64,000 nt of DNA, from assembly GCA_964525555.1 (NCBI GenBank), contig CAZGHN010000002.1, positions 1 through 64,000 of the forward strand. Reading direction: 5' to 3'. Position 1 is the first letter of the stretch; each line of letters opens with the position of its first letter. Under the pieces are notes generated by a model. It was not told where the DNA came from. It did no database searches and saw nothing but the letters and a program-made list of their open reading frames with translations. This stretch comes from JAFGHJ01 sp964525555. GTDB taxonomy: Bacteria; Hydrothermota; UBA3072. This document shows, piece after piece, positions 1 through 7,626 of this stretch. The position numbers and the translations under genes were made by a program.

Positions 1-525
1 TGTAAAAATAGCAGATTCATCAAAATTTTCGAGATTACGTTGATAAATACCCATTTCACTCCACAACTCATATCCTACATCTATCAACCGATAAGCAACG
101 TGGCTGTCGATTTCCTCTTTGGCAATTTTATTCTCTATCGTTCGAAACTTATTCCACTTGTTATTCTGATCCTTTACATATATATCTATATACAGTTCAT
201 TGCCCCAATTTTTCGATAATATATCTTTCCATTTTCTCATCGGAATCATCACAACATTCTTTTTGGTATTTATTTTTATGCTTCTTTCGCCTCCCGTACC
301 CGTATAAATATCGACATAAAATTCCACTCCCTTTTCCCCAATCTTAAAATTCAAAGGGGCGATATTCGGAGGAATGACAATACTTGTATAGTCCGGGTCG
401 ATATTTGGTGGCCTATCAATTTCCGTAAAATCAGCGGGAATAGAATTGGAGCAATTCTGTAAGCATAAGACAATCAAAATAAGGCATGAAAATACTTGAT
501 ATATAGATTGAGAAAATATCTTCAT
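1..525 (-). CDS. Lipoprotein, PD40/TolB-like family, 3' truncated by window edge
   Basis: Open frame of 175 codons from an ATG at 525 running off the left edge, so the C-terminal part is missing. A ribosome binding site (AGGAG) lies about 7 bases upstream. The N-terminus is a lipoprotein signal peptide, with hydrophobic ILIVLCL followed by Cys in LQNCSN. The mature start carries a PDYTSIVIPPNIAPLNF stretch, which I recall from Bacteroidetes secreted PD40-type (TolB-like) proteins; that family link is recognition, not a search result. It starts 16 bases after the stop of the upstream membrane-protein gene, so the two probably form an operon. Likely periplasmic or surface-anchored; function unknown. 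Confidence 0.7.
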   Translation of the reverse strand, partial: MKIFSQSIYQVFSCLILIVLCLQNCSNSIPADFTEIDRPPNIDPDYTSIVIPPNIAPLNFKIGEKGVEFYVDIYTGTGGERSIKINTKKNVVMIPMRKWKDILSKNWGNELYIDIYVKDQNNKWNKFRTIENKIAKEEIDSHVAYRLIDVGYELWSEMGIYQRNLENFDESAIFT

Positions 526-541
526 CGACCCTTCTCCTCTT

Positions 542-2380
542 TTATTCAGGATTTGCTTCCTCTGGCTCAATATAAAGTATATAATACCAATATGTATGAA
601 AAAATCCTTCACTCAAAGCTTCTTTTGCTTCTTCTTTATTTTTGTAACTATAAAGAATACTATTGAACTGTTCGAATCTGTCAATTGTTTGCTGATCAAT
701 ATTATAGTCAATTTCAACATTTTCTAAAGGGTGATCAAACCTATTTGCTAATAATGCTTCTTCTATATGGCGCGGATATTTTCTATAACCTAACTTTTTA
801 AATTGATCCAAATGTTCCATCACATCCTCTAATCTACCTGCAAGTAAATAATAGGCCATTAAATATTCAAAAGCCATTATATTGTCTCCATTTTCCTGTA
901 ATAGTCCAATTAAATCCTTGTCTGCCTCTCCGCCGATAGAAATAAAAAAATCGAATTTCGGGGTTAATTTACGTTTCAATTGAATTAAACTGTCGGATTT
1001 TGTTAATGATTCATCAGAAAGATAGTTCCGGTAATGCTTTACCCATTTTTTATGCATAATACTTTTGTTAAGAAGGTCTAAATATTTTTTCGCAGCAATA
1101 TATTTCTCGTTGATAATATTGGCAACCACAATTCTTTTTAGCATTCTTGTATTATATCCAAATATCATGTACCCCTCATGAGCCAAACCTTGGGCTGCAT
1201 TGATATATCCTAAATCGAAATATAGATCAGTGGCAAGTGTTGAAACTTGCCTGGGAGCGTTTTCAAGAAATAAACCATCAGCCCCTCTTATTTGAGGATA
1301 ACCGAATAAATTATCGAGCAGTTGTCCTGTATGATATAATGCTCTGTTTACATTAAAATTTATCAGAAAATCATATTCCTCTGTTTTCAGGGATAAATTC
1401 AATAGATCCTCCCACCTGCCCTTTTCCGCAAGATAATCGATCTCCAGCCTCTTTTTTTCTTGCGGGTTAAAAGAAAATATTAATATTAAAATCCCGATGA
1501 GTACAATAAAAATCGATTGCGTTAAATTATGATACGTTACTATAAATAAACTTTTTCGTTTCTTAATCTTTCGCTCTTCCTTTTTAGCTTTGGTATATTT
1601 CAAATAAATGAAAAGTCCTATCTGCAGTAATGGCAGAGAAAGGAAAAATAAATCAAAATATAAATCTGGCTTAAAATTGAAAGGCCAATCATATAATCCA
1701 TCCGGTACAATATAAAGATATGCCTCTTTAGGAGTGATCATAAACAAATACCGTGCTGCAATATAAGGGTATATTAAGTATGCCAACGAATTAAGTACTG
1801 CATAAATATATTTCCTTCGTTTTTGAGAAAAAAGTAATTCATGTGCCATACATAGCACAATATAAAATAAATACACCCATCCGCCAAGAATGTAATAAAT
1901 TAAAAATGATAGAGGAATGATAAATACTTTATATCGATTTGAAATCTTCGCATAAATAAGAAAAAATATGCTCGCAAACAAATATTTAAAAGTTATCACC
2001 AGCGGATAATTATAACGGTTCTGGATAAACAGCAATAAAGCGACAGGCAGGAAAGAAAGAATTAAGGAGTATTTAAAACCTACGATTTTTTTAATTGACT
2101 TGTAAACAATAATAAAAATAGATACCGAGAGAGATGAAAGGAAGAATGCTCCGAGAAGATTAATTGAGAAAAACTGAAAAAAGAATTGAGTAATCAAATC
2201 TGAGGGTCCTCCGGGATATAATAGAAATTTTTTCAAGTAAATTTTATCGAAGAGAAATAGGGGCTGGTAATTATGATAATATGCGTATGAATCAAAGACT
2301 AAAAGATAATAAAAAAATAAAAACAAAAAGAAGACCGGAAAATAAAAATTTGGATTACGAATTATTTCTTTTAATCTCAT
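542..2380 (-). CDS. Large polytopic membrane protein, DUF6057-like
   Basis: A 612-residue protein with about eight to ten hydrophobic segments in the first 300 residues, then a soluble helical, TPR-like half. The start at 2380 (MRLKEIIRN) is chosen because GAGG lies 5 bases upstream; a TTG ten codons earlier is less likely. The architecture and the neighbouring PD40-type lipoprotein match what I recall of Bacteroidetes DUF6057 proteins, but this is unverified. The soluble half contains helix pairs such as EYLMAYYLLAGRLEDVMEHL. No catalytic motif was recognised. A TTGACT box lies near 2422-2427 on this strand without a clear -10. Function unknown; probably an inner-membrane protein with a periplasmic or cytoplasmic helical domain. 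Confidence 0.7.
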   Translation of the reverse strand: MRLKEIIRNPNFYFPVFFLFLFFYYLLVFDSYAYYHNYQPLFLFDKIYLKKFLLYPGGPSDLITQFFFQFFSINLLGAFFLSSLSVSIFIIVYKSIKKIVGFKYSLILSFLPVALLLFIQNRYNYPLVITFKYLFASIFFLIYAKISNRYKVFIIPLSFLIYYILGGWVYLFYIVLCMAHELLFSQKRRKYIYAVLNSLAYLIYPYIAARYLFMITPKEAYLYIVPDGLYDWPFNFKPDLYFDLFFLSLPLLQIGLFIYLKYTKAKKEERKIKKRKSLFIVTYHNLTQSIFIVLIGILILIFSFNPQEKKRLEIDYLAEKGRWEDLLNLSLKTEEYDFLINFNVNRALYHTGQLLDNLFGYPQIRGADGLFLENAPRQVSTLATDLYFDLGYINAAQGLAHEGYMIFGYNTRMLKRIVVANIINEKYIAAKKYLDLLNKSIMHKKWVKHYRNYLSDESLTKSDSLIQLKRKLTPKFDFFISIGGEADKDLIGLLQENGDNIMAFEYLMAYYLLAGRLEDVMEHLDQFKKLGYRKYPRHIEEALLANRFDHPLENVEIDYNIDQQTIDRFEQFNSILYSYKNKEEAKEALSEGFFHTYWYYILYIEPEEANPE

Positions 2381-2877
2381 AACTTCCTCAACATCTGAAA
2401 AGTAAAACAATTTTGTATTTAGTCAAGCCCTTCATGGAGACAGGGAAATAACAATTAGGATTAGACGTGCTTCAAGATAGCAATCCAAGGGTTATGGATT
2501 AAGTGGTAAGTTTTTTTCTAAATCCTATATCCCAAAAATGGACGCAGATTATTCCAGTCCATTGTCCAAAGTCCTGAGTCCAAGGTCTTTTCTCGAAATA
2601 AGATACTCGTAACGCGAAACTCTGATGCATACTGATAAACGCTAAAGTATTTCTCACGCCGAGCCGTTGACTTATAATAAAATATATTTAGAATATACTA
2701 TGGTTACGGACATTTTACTTTGTCCTTTTAAAAATTTTATTTTAACCAGAAAACAAAAGATACCCTTTTTACTTTTTTCAACAGAATCTCGATGTTCATG
2801 GAATGCTTATTGCGGAATTTGCTTTTACGGGCATTTTATAAATAAATCAATAATTTAACTCGGTAACAGGAGGAAAA
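2381..2877. other. Intergenic region, about 500 bp, between divergent genes
   Basis: No convincing gene. It contains an iterated gtccaaag-type word array (2557-2587), and near 2650 a fragment resembling the cac/gag-type words. A 63-codon open frame at 2667-2858 has no family resemblance and no good ribosome binding site, and is not called. An AGGAGG sequence just before 2878 serves the next gene. No clear sigma-70 promoter was identified for the rightward operon. Confidence 0.5.
2557..2587. repeat. gtccaaag-type word array
   Basis: Imperfect iteration of gtcc-a-n-gtcc words. Same family at 7108-7131 and (reverse) 21770-21800. Confidence 0.5.
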
Positions 2878-3612
2878 ATGAGGAAAATTTTATTAAGTTT
2901 GTTGTTCCTGCTCATTACTTTTTCGGCATATTCGCTCGAAAATGATTTACTTAATTTAAATGTTCCGACTCAGATGGAGAAGAATGAACTTGCTTTTATA
3001 ATAAGGCATAGATTTTATGGGGACGTCACGGATGATCCAATCGGGAATCATCTGGGTATAGATTACGGAGCGAATGTTGGGTTGAGCCTAAGATATCTTA
3101 TCTTGAATAAATTGGAATTGAAAGCTGGATATGCAGTTGGCCGAAAAGAATACACTCTGGGAGGGAGTTATGCCATAGAAATTGACTCTTCATATCTTCG
3201 AAGCCAGATAGATGTAGAATATTTCGATTATTATGTAGACGTCAGAAACTTTTTTTATCTGCTTTCATTGCAGAGTGATCCGTTGCCTAAACTATTAAGT
3301 GTGGCAGTGAATTTAGGATATGATGCAGAGAACTCAAAGATAGGATTGGGATTTGGGGCTGATATAGGATTTAATTTCGATTTTAATTATATACAAAGGA
3401 TTCACCTTATAGCGGAGTATTATCCTTTGCTGGACGGAGAAGTTGGGCTATATAACAGTTTTTCCTTTGGCATTAAAGCCGAAACATTCGGGCATCTTTT
3501 TATGTTTTCACTGGGAAACAATACGGGAATCGGAACGAGAAGAGTTATGCTGGGAGCCCCGTCAAACACACTCCATTTAGGTTTTAATATTTATAGATTT
3601 ATAAAAATCTAA
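2878..3612 (+). CDS. Exported beta-barrel-like protein (DUF5777-like)
   Basis: A 244-residue protein with a clear signal peptide (MRKILLSLLFLLITFSAYS). Alternating beta-strand patterns run to the end and it finishes with a hydrophobic strand ending in RFIKI. The early NELAFIIRHRF segment and the size match my recollection of DUF5777 beta-barrel proteins of the FCB group. It starts after a strong AGGAGG site. It is the first gene of a tight cluster with a DOMON lipoprotein 10 bases downstream and a cupredoxin 13 bases after that. The context suggests an outer-membrane protein working with secreted redox or ligand-binding partners. No substrate can be assigned. Confidence 0.65.
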   Translation: MRKILLSLLFLLITFSAYSLENDLLNLNVPTQMEKNELAFIIRHRFYGDVTDDPIGNHLGIDYGANVGLSLRYLILNKLELKAGYAVGRKEYTLGGSYAIEIDSSYLRSQIDVEYFDYYVDVRNFFYLLSLQSDPLPKLLSVAVNLGYDAENSKIGLGFGADIGFNFDFNYIQRIHLIAEYYPLLDGEVGLYNSFSFGIKAETFGHLFMFSLGNNTGIGTRRVMLGAPSNTLHLGFNIYRFIKI

Positions 3613-3622
3613 GGGGGAAAGA

Positions 3623-4165
3623 ATGAATTTTATTAAAAGTGCTATTATTGTATTGTTGATCTCTTTTTTTATGATGATATATAATTGTAAAAATCAGGAA
3701 CCGGTTGAAGAACCGGTTATAGAGCCAAACTCGGTGACGGCTGAGGGGATAACATTTGAATGGACTTCTGATTCAACCTATTTAGATGTTACTTTGAGCG
3801 CTGAGACAACCGGCTGGATAGCCTTAGGTTTAGACCCCAGTTTTGCAATGCAAGACGCCAATTTCATAATAGGTTATGTTAGCGGAGATAGCGTTTATAT
3901 ACGTGATGACTACGGAAGTGACGCAAACTTCCATCAATCAGATGTAAGCGGAGGAGGTGTGGATAATGTTACCAATAAAAGCGGAACGGAAGAAAGTGGA
4001 GTCACTGCTATTAGCTTTACTATTCCGCTTGTTTCCGGTGATTCTCGTGATCGACCTTTAGCGATTGGAACAACCTATACAATTTTACTTGCTCACGGCC
4101 CGGATGGAGCCGATAATTTTTCCACCCAGCATGAGGTGAGGACTTCACTAAGCGTCGAACTATAA
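3623..4165 (+). CDS. DOMON-domain lipoprotein
   Basis: 180 residues. Lipoprotein signal peptide with the Cys near residue 22 (MIYNCKN). The mature part reads as one DOMON domain: ITFEWTSDSTYLDVTLSA, then TGWIALGLDP, the strand NFIIGYVSGDSVYIRDDY, and a C-terminal ILLAHGPDGADNFSTQHE. DOMON domains bind heme or sugars in secreted proteins; no specific ligand residues can be assigned here. Spacing of 10 bases from the upstream barrel gene and 13 bases to the downstream cupredoxin shows an operon. Probable role: extracytoplasmic redox or carbohydrate binding, anchored by lipid. Confidence 0.75.
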   Translation: MNFIKSAIIVLLISFFMMIYNCKNQEPVEEPVIEPNSVTAEGITFEWTSDSTYLDVTLSAETTGWIALGLDPSFAMQDANFIIGYVSGDSVYIRDDYGSDANFHQSDVSGGGVDNVTNKSGTEESGVTAISFTIPLVSGDSRDRPLAIGTTYTILLAHGPDGADNFSTQHEVRTSLSVEL

Positions 4166-4178
4166 AAAGGAGGTAAGA

Positions 4179-4832
4179 ATGTTTTCTCGGAAAAAGTCTT
4201 CATTAATAATTATGGGATGTCTCTTATTAAAAATCTCTATAACCTATGCCGCAACTCATGAGGTAAGCATGATAGAAAATGTTTTTGTGCCGGAAACCCT
4301 TTCAATTGAAAGAGGAGATACGGTTTTGTGGATTAACAACGGCTCAGTATCCCATACCGCAACAAGTGGAACGAGTTGTACTCCTGACGGTCTATGGGAT
4401 TCAGGTTTCCTTTCTCCCGGAAATTCTTTTTCGTTTGCATTTGATTCGGCAACTGATTATCCTTACTTTTGTATTCCGCACTGCAATTTGGGAATGACGG
4501 GTCTAATCAGCGTGCTGGAATCAGGTATCGATCCCGATGAAACAGATTATTCGTCGGTCTTTAAATTTAAGAATACTTCTCCGAATCTTTTTTCCAACGG
4601 GACTGAAATTACCTATGAGTTGAACACAAAGGCATATCTTAATATATCGATATATAGTATCGATGGGCAATCGATTATAACACTCTTCAATGGAATTCAA
4701 GATAACGGGATACATTCTGTTTCCTGGAAGGGTAAGAACAAAAAGGGGATTGAAGTATCGGACGGCATATATTTTTGTCTAGCAAGAGTTAAAAACAGAG
4801 GATATCTTTATAAGATTATAAAGTTTAGATAA
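4179..4832 (+). CDS. Secreted cupredoxin (type 1 copper) with C-terminal FlgD/T9SS-like sorting domain
   Basis: 217 residues with a signal peptide to about residue 25. Residues 27-113 form a plastocyanin-like domain with a full set of likely type 1 copper ligands: His59 (SHT), Cys98, His101 and Met106 (YFCIPHCNLGM). Residues 130-217 resemble the FlgD Ig-like/type A sorting domain used by type IX secretion (LNISIYSIDGQ, then HSVSWKGKNKKG, then SDGIYFC, ending in a basic tail). Copper electron carriers of this type act outside the cytoplasm. The operon with a barrel and DOMON lipoprotein suggests a surface redox module. The sorting domain implies a T9SS, which is not encoded in this window. Confidence 0.82.
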   Translation: MFSRKKSSLIIMGCLLLKISITYAATHEVSMIENVFVPETLSIERGDTVLWINNGSVSHTATSGTSCTPDGLWDSGFLSPGNSFSFAFDSATDYPYFCIPHCNLGMTGLISVLESGIDPDETDYSSVFKFKNTSPNLFSNGTEITYELNTKAYLNISIYSIDGQSIITLFNGIQDNGIHSVSWKGKNKKGIEVSDGIYFCLARVKNRGYLYKIIKFR

Positions 4833-4895
4833 TACAAACTCCCTGACGCTTTAACAATTCGGCTCCGAATCGAAGACTTATGAAGTAGATGTAAA

Positions 4896-5444
4896 TTAAA
4901 AGGACGTTTTACTTTTTTTTCTTAACTCATCGACGACAATTTTATATTTTTCATGAATCATCTTCTTATCGAAATCCCAGAATTCTTTAAGCATATTTTG
5001 CAGTTCATCTTCCGTGAAATATTTTTCCGAATTAAGAAAGAAATTTTTATCCTCTTTTTCTATATGTTTGGGGTAGAAATCAACCAGGATATCGAACTTT
5101 TCTACGATTAGATTTAGGGTGTCCTTCCCTTCAATATAATTCTCTTTGGCAATCACGAGTTCACCAACGGTTTTTCTGCCGAATTTATGTTCTTTGATTA
5201 ATTCATTCATAACTTTTGTGTCTTCTTCTGTCATTTTTTTCTTAGCGCATTCACGAAACAATATATCTTCTTCTTTTCCGTGATGTGTCTTATCGGCATA
5301 AATCCTTATAAAATCAACTGCGGTATCCACGAAAAGAGGGTCAACCCTCTTTGTTTTTTTGATTTTTGATGCTTCTTTTTTTATTATTTCAATCATTTCT
5401 TCAATAAGACGATGTTCGATCATCAACGGTCCTCTTGGTTTCAT
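4896..5444 (-). CDS. Hemerythrin-domain protein
   Basis: 182 residues, a single hemerythrin HHE-type helical bundle. Candidate di-iron ligands are visible as His11 (EHR), His55 with Glu59 (HGKEE), His86 (KEHK) and His127 with Glu131 (HIEKE). No signal peptide, so cytoplasmic. Such proteins sense or store oxygen or nitric oxide, or protect iron centres, in anaerobes and microaerophiles. It is transcribed alone from its own consensus promoter (TTGACA-N17-TATATT) and preceded by AAGGAGA. It is convergent with the cupredoxin operon. Confidence 0.88.
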   Translation of the reverse strand: MKPRGPLMIEHRLIEEMIEIIKKEASKIKKTKRVDPLFVDTAVDFIRIYADKTHHGKEEDILFRECAKKKMTEEDTKVMNELIKEHKFGRKTVGELVIAKENYIEGKDTLNLIVEKFDILVDFYPKHIEKEDKNFFLNSEKYFTEDELQNMLKEFWDFDKKMIHEKYKIVVDELRKKSKTSF

Positions 5445-5493
5445 TTTTTTCTCCTTTAGTTTGATTGTTTATGCAAAAACAATTTATAAAACT

Positions 5494-5522
5494 AATATAG
5501 ATAGTTAAAACAATTCTGTCAA
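5494..5522 (-). promoter_or_regulatory. Sigma-70-type promoter of the hemerythrin gene
   Basis: Reading leftward: TTGACA (5517-5522), 17-base spacer, TATATT (5494-5499). Leader of about 45 bases to the ATG at 5444. Confidence 0.75.
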
Positions 5523-5619
5523 GAAAATATCTCACACGGCGAGCACAAAGTTTCATTGTTGTTTTTTTTCTTCTATCTTCCGTCATCGGTCGGGCTTAAT
5601 CCTAAGGCCTAAAAACCCC

Positions 5620-5649
5620 TTGACATCCTACCTATATTCAGGGTATACT
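5620..5649 (+). promoter_or_regulatory. Sigma-70-type promoter placing +1 at the start codon of the 5657 gene
   Basis: TTGACA (5620-5625), 18-base spacer, TATACT (5644-5649). Only seven bases separate the -10 from the ATG at 5657, so transcription should begin at or beside the A of the start codon. No Shine-Dalgarno sequence is present, which suggests a leaderless mRNA. Confidence 0.75.
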
Positions 5650-5656
5650 ATAATAA

Positions 5657-6766
5657 ATGTATAAAAAAATAAATATTTTGATTCTGATAATTATACTGAT
5701 TTGTTTTGTATCCTCATGCAATTTATTCAATCACGAAAAAGAACTCCCCTCTTTTATGTTTAATGTTGACGAAGTGGGACATAAAGAAAGACTGGGTGCC
5801 GAATACGTACAAGAACTGAAAGATTTGCTGAATGAAACCATGACTTTCGACGCCGTCGGTTATCACTGGGGAGATTTTGAACCGGTCGATGATGAGTTTG
5901 ATTGGAGTGAGTTGGACAATTTTATTAGCGATAATAGTGATAAACATATTGTACTACGGGTCGGGCCACCTTTCGAAGCTCTGGGAGGAGGGGATTTTCG
6001 TATCGGAGGAGAAGGCACACCATCCTGGCTTGAAAACAGACTTTCAAATCCTTCTCTCCGATTGGAATATGGTGAATTTCTAAGCGCCGTTGCAAATCGT
6101 TATAAAGATGACCTCGATATGTGGTGGGTTGGAGAAGAAGTTAATATGGGGGGAGATGGTCTCTCCTGGGACCAGCAGAAAGATTGGGTAACGTGGCAGG
6201 TCGAACTGATAAGAGAATTCGATACTACAACCAATATCGCGATCTCATTTGGTTCATGGACAGATTATCATGAAGCTATACCCTCTAATGCAATTCACGA
6301 GATTGCGGGTGCACAGGAATTAATATCCGACGGAGTTGATTTCGATTGTTTAGCGATAGAATATCATTACGGAACATTACAGGACGGAAGTATAGACAAT
6401 TTAAGACAGGCATTATCGGATTTAAAAACAGTAGGTAAAAAGATATTTATATGGGAAGTTTTTTATCCTGGTGGTACGGATTCCGCTTATCAGGATAACT
6501 GGGATTGGGCTTATCCTCCTCAAGAAGGTTATACAGAGGAATGGCAGGCTGAGCAGTTATACCAGACTTTGAAATTGGCGTATGAAGATTCTATGATAGT
6601 AGGTATAAATATGTTCCACTTTCAGGAAATTACGTATGATGAGATCGATCCAACCGATTGGGAAGCAGGTTGGAGATGTAATGCCGGACTGGTTAAAAAT
6701 GACGGCTCTCCAAAAGAAGCATATGTGAGAGTATGGGATTATTGGAGAAGAATTTATAACAGATAA
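5657..6766 (+). CDS. Glycoside-hydrolase-like TIM-barrel lipoprotein
   Basis: 369 residues. Lipoprotein signal ending in SSCNLF. The rest reads as a (beta/alpha)8 glycosidase: FDAVGYHWGDFEP, then IVLRVGPPFE, WWVGEEVN with a candidate acid/base Glu, FDCLAIEYHYG, and IFIWEVFYPG with a candidate nucleophile Glu near the end of a late strand. This is the clan A layout (GH5/GH42/GH39-like), but I cannot assign a family. It is probably surface or periplasmic and acts on a plant or microbial polysaccharide. Monocistronic, apparently leaderless. The DEID and WRCN segments near the C-terminus are unassigned. Confidence 0.68.
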   Translation: MYKKINILILIIILICFVSSCNLFNHEKELPSFMFNVDEVGHKERLGAEYVQELKDLLNETMTFDAVGYHWGDFEPVDDEFDWSELDNFISDNSDKHIVLRVGPPFEALGGGDFRIGGEGTPSWLENRLSNPSLRLEYGEFLSAVANRYKDDLDMWWVGEEVNMGGDGLSWDQQKDWVTWQVELIREFDTTTNIAISFGSWTDYHEAIPSNAIHEIAGAQELISDGVDFDCLAIEYHYGTLQDGSIDNLRQALSDLKTVGKKIFIWEVFYPGGTDSAYQDNWDWAYPPQEGYTEEWQAEQLYQTLKLAYEDSMIVGINMFHFQEITYDEIDPTDWEAGWRCNAGLVKNDGSPKEAYVRVWDYWRRIYNR

Positions 6767-6950
6767 AAACAAAGTATCTAAACTTTTGCCACAAAGTTCT
6801 ATTTTCGTTTTTCCGTAGTCCGTCAACCGTCATCGGTCTTCTGTTTTTGTTTTTTTGACTCAAGACTGATGACAGGCGACTCGAGACTCAGTTAGAAATC
6901 CCCTTGATGTTTCTCTCAATTCTGAGTATACTAAAGATATAGGAGGATGA

Positions 6951-7061
6951 CTGAAAAAACGTATTTATGAGATTTTAGAAAAGGCAAAAAATGGGATGTT
7001 TCCGGCTTTCTTGCATCCGGTTTTTCGGAAGAAATCAGAAAAGGAAAGAAAAAGAAAATAA
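6951..7061 (+). pseudogene. Possible small gene or decayed gene remnant behind a good promoter
   Basis: A 36-codon frame starting with CTG four bases after AGGAGG, encoding a basic peptide with KKRIYEILEKAKNG and FPAFLHPVFRKK. An ATG at 6947 in another frame reaches a stop after seven codons, so a one-base slip would join the two. A consensus-like promoter lies upstream. No family is recognised. It may be a short non-ATG gene, a remnant, or chance. Confidence 0.25.
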
Positions 7062-7107
7062 TCTGCCCGGAATGAGGGAAGGAGATTAAGTTGGAATGAA
7101 CTTATCT

Positions 7108-7180
7108 GTCCAAAGTCCAGCGTCCAAAGTCGAAATTAAAAAACTTTAATTGAACCACAGAGGGCACAAAGAGCACAAAG
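7108..7180. repeat. gtccaaag and cacagag arrays side by side
   Basis: gtccaaagtccagcgtccaa (7108-7127) then, after 25 bases, ccacagagggcacaaagagc (7155-7174). Confidence 0.55.
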
Positions 7181-7232
7181 ATAATAGGACGCAGAGTTAA
7201 AAAGGATTTTTGATCTTTGCTTTTCTCCTCGT

Positions 7233-7565
7233 TTAATCTTCTTCTCTTCTAATAAACATCTTAGCTACAGATAGAAGATATCCTAGAATAGTTCCTATAA
7301 TAAGAGTAAGACTTGAACTATCTAACTTATTTGCGAATACTAGAACAAAAGAACCTATTAGAATTATAAATACTATGGCTAAAAACCCTCTAATTGTGGA
7401 TTTGGCAATAGGTGCTTCATGCAATAATAATTTTTTTTCTAAGAATTTAAGAATTTGAGGAATATAGCCAATTAATTTACTAATGTTTTCTTGTATTTTT
7501 AATTCGGTTAGATTTATGCTTTGTTTATCCAATTCTTTTACTTCCTTACTTTTTTCTTTTTTCAT
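7233..7565 (-). CDS. Small two-helix membrane protein, third gene of the SIR2/NTPase operon
   Basis: 110 residues. The ATG at 7565 is preferred over a GTG 11 codons earlier because AAGGAGG sits five bases upstream. A charged N-terminal half (KKEKSKEVKELDKQ) is followed by two hydrophobic helices, about residues 60-80 (FLAIVFIILIGSFVLVFA) and 88-105 (LTLIIGTILGYLLSVAKM), then a short basic tail. No known domain recognised. It follows the NTPase gene by about 60 bases in the same direction. Membrane proteins of this size often accompany NTPase-based defence systems as effectors or regulators, but that role is only inferred here. Confidence 0.6.
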   Translation of the reverse strand: MKKEKSKEVKELDKQSINLTELKIQENISKLIGYIPQILKFLEKKLLLHEAPIAKSTIRGFLAIVFIILIGSFVLVFANKLDSSSLTLIIGTILGYLLSVAKMFIRREED

Positions 7566-7626
7566 AAAAACCTCCTTTTTATCTTTCGGAATAGACACGA
7601 TTCAAGACTTGACCCCTCTTATTCCT

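Larger units (their letters stand above)
6767..7232. other. Intergenic region between convergent genes, rich in iterated words
   Basis: Contains several degenerate repeat words: a ccgtc/atcggtc array (6815-6838), a gactc-type array (about 6856-6892), a gtccaaag array (7108-7131) and a cacagag/cacaaag array (7153-7180). Between them lies a promoter-like sequence, TTGATG (6904-6909)-N17-TATACT (6927-6932), with AGGAGG at 6941-6946, feeding a possible short open frame described separately. Confidence 0.5.

Noticed and set aside
2667..2858. 63-codon rightward open frame in the 2.4-2.9 kb gap
   Set aside because: No family resemblance, no ribosome binding site, and it overlaps AT-rich non-coding DNA.
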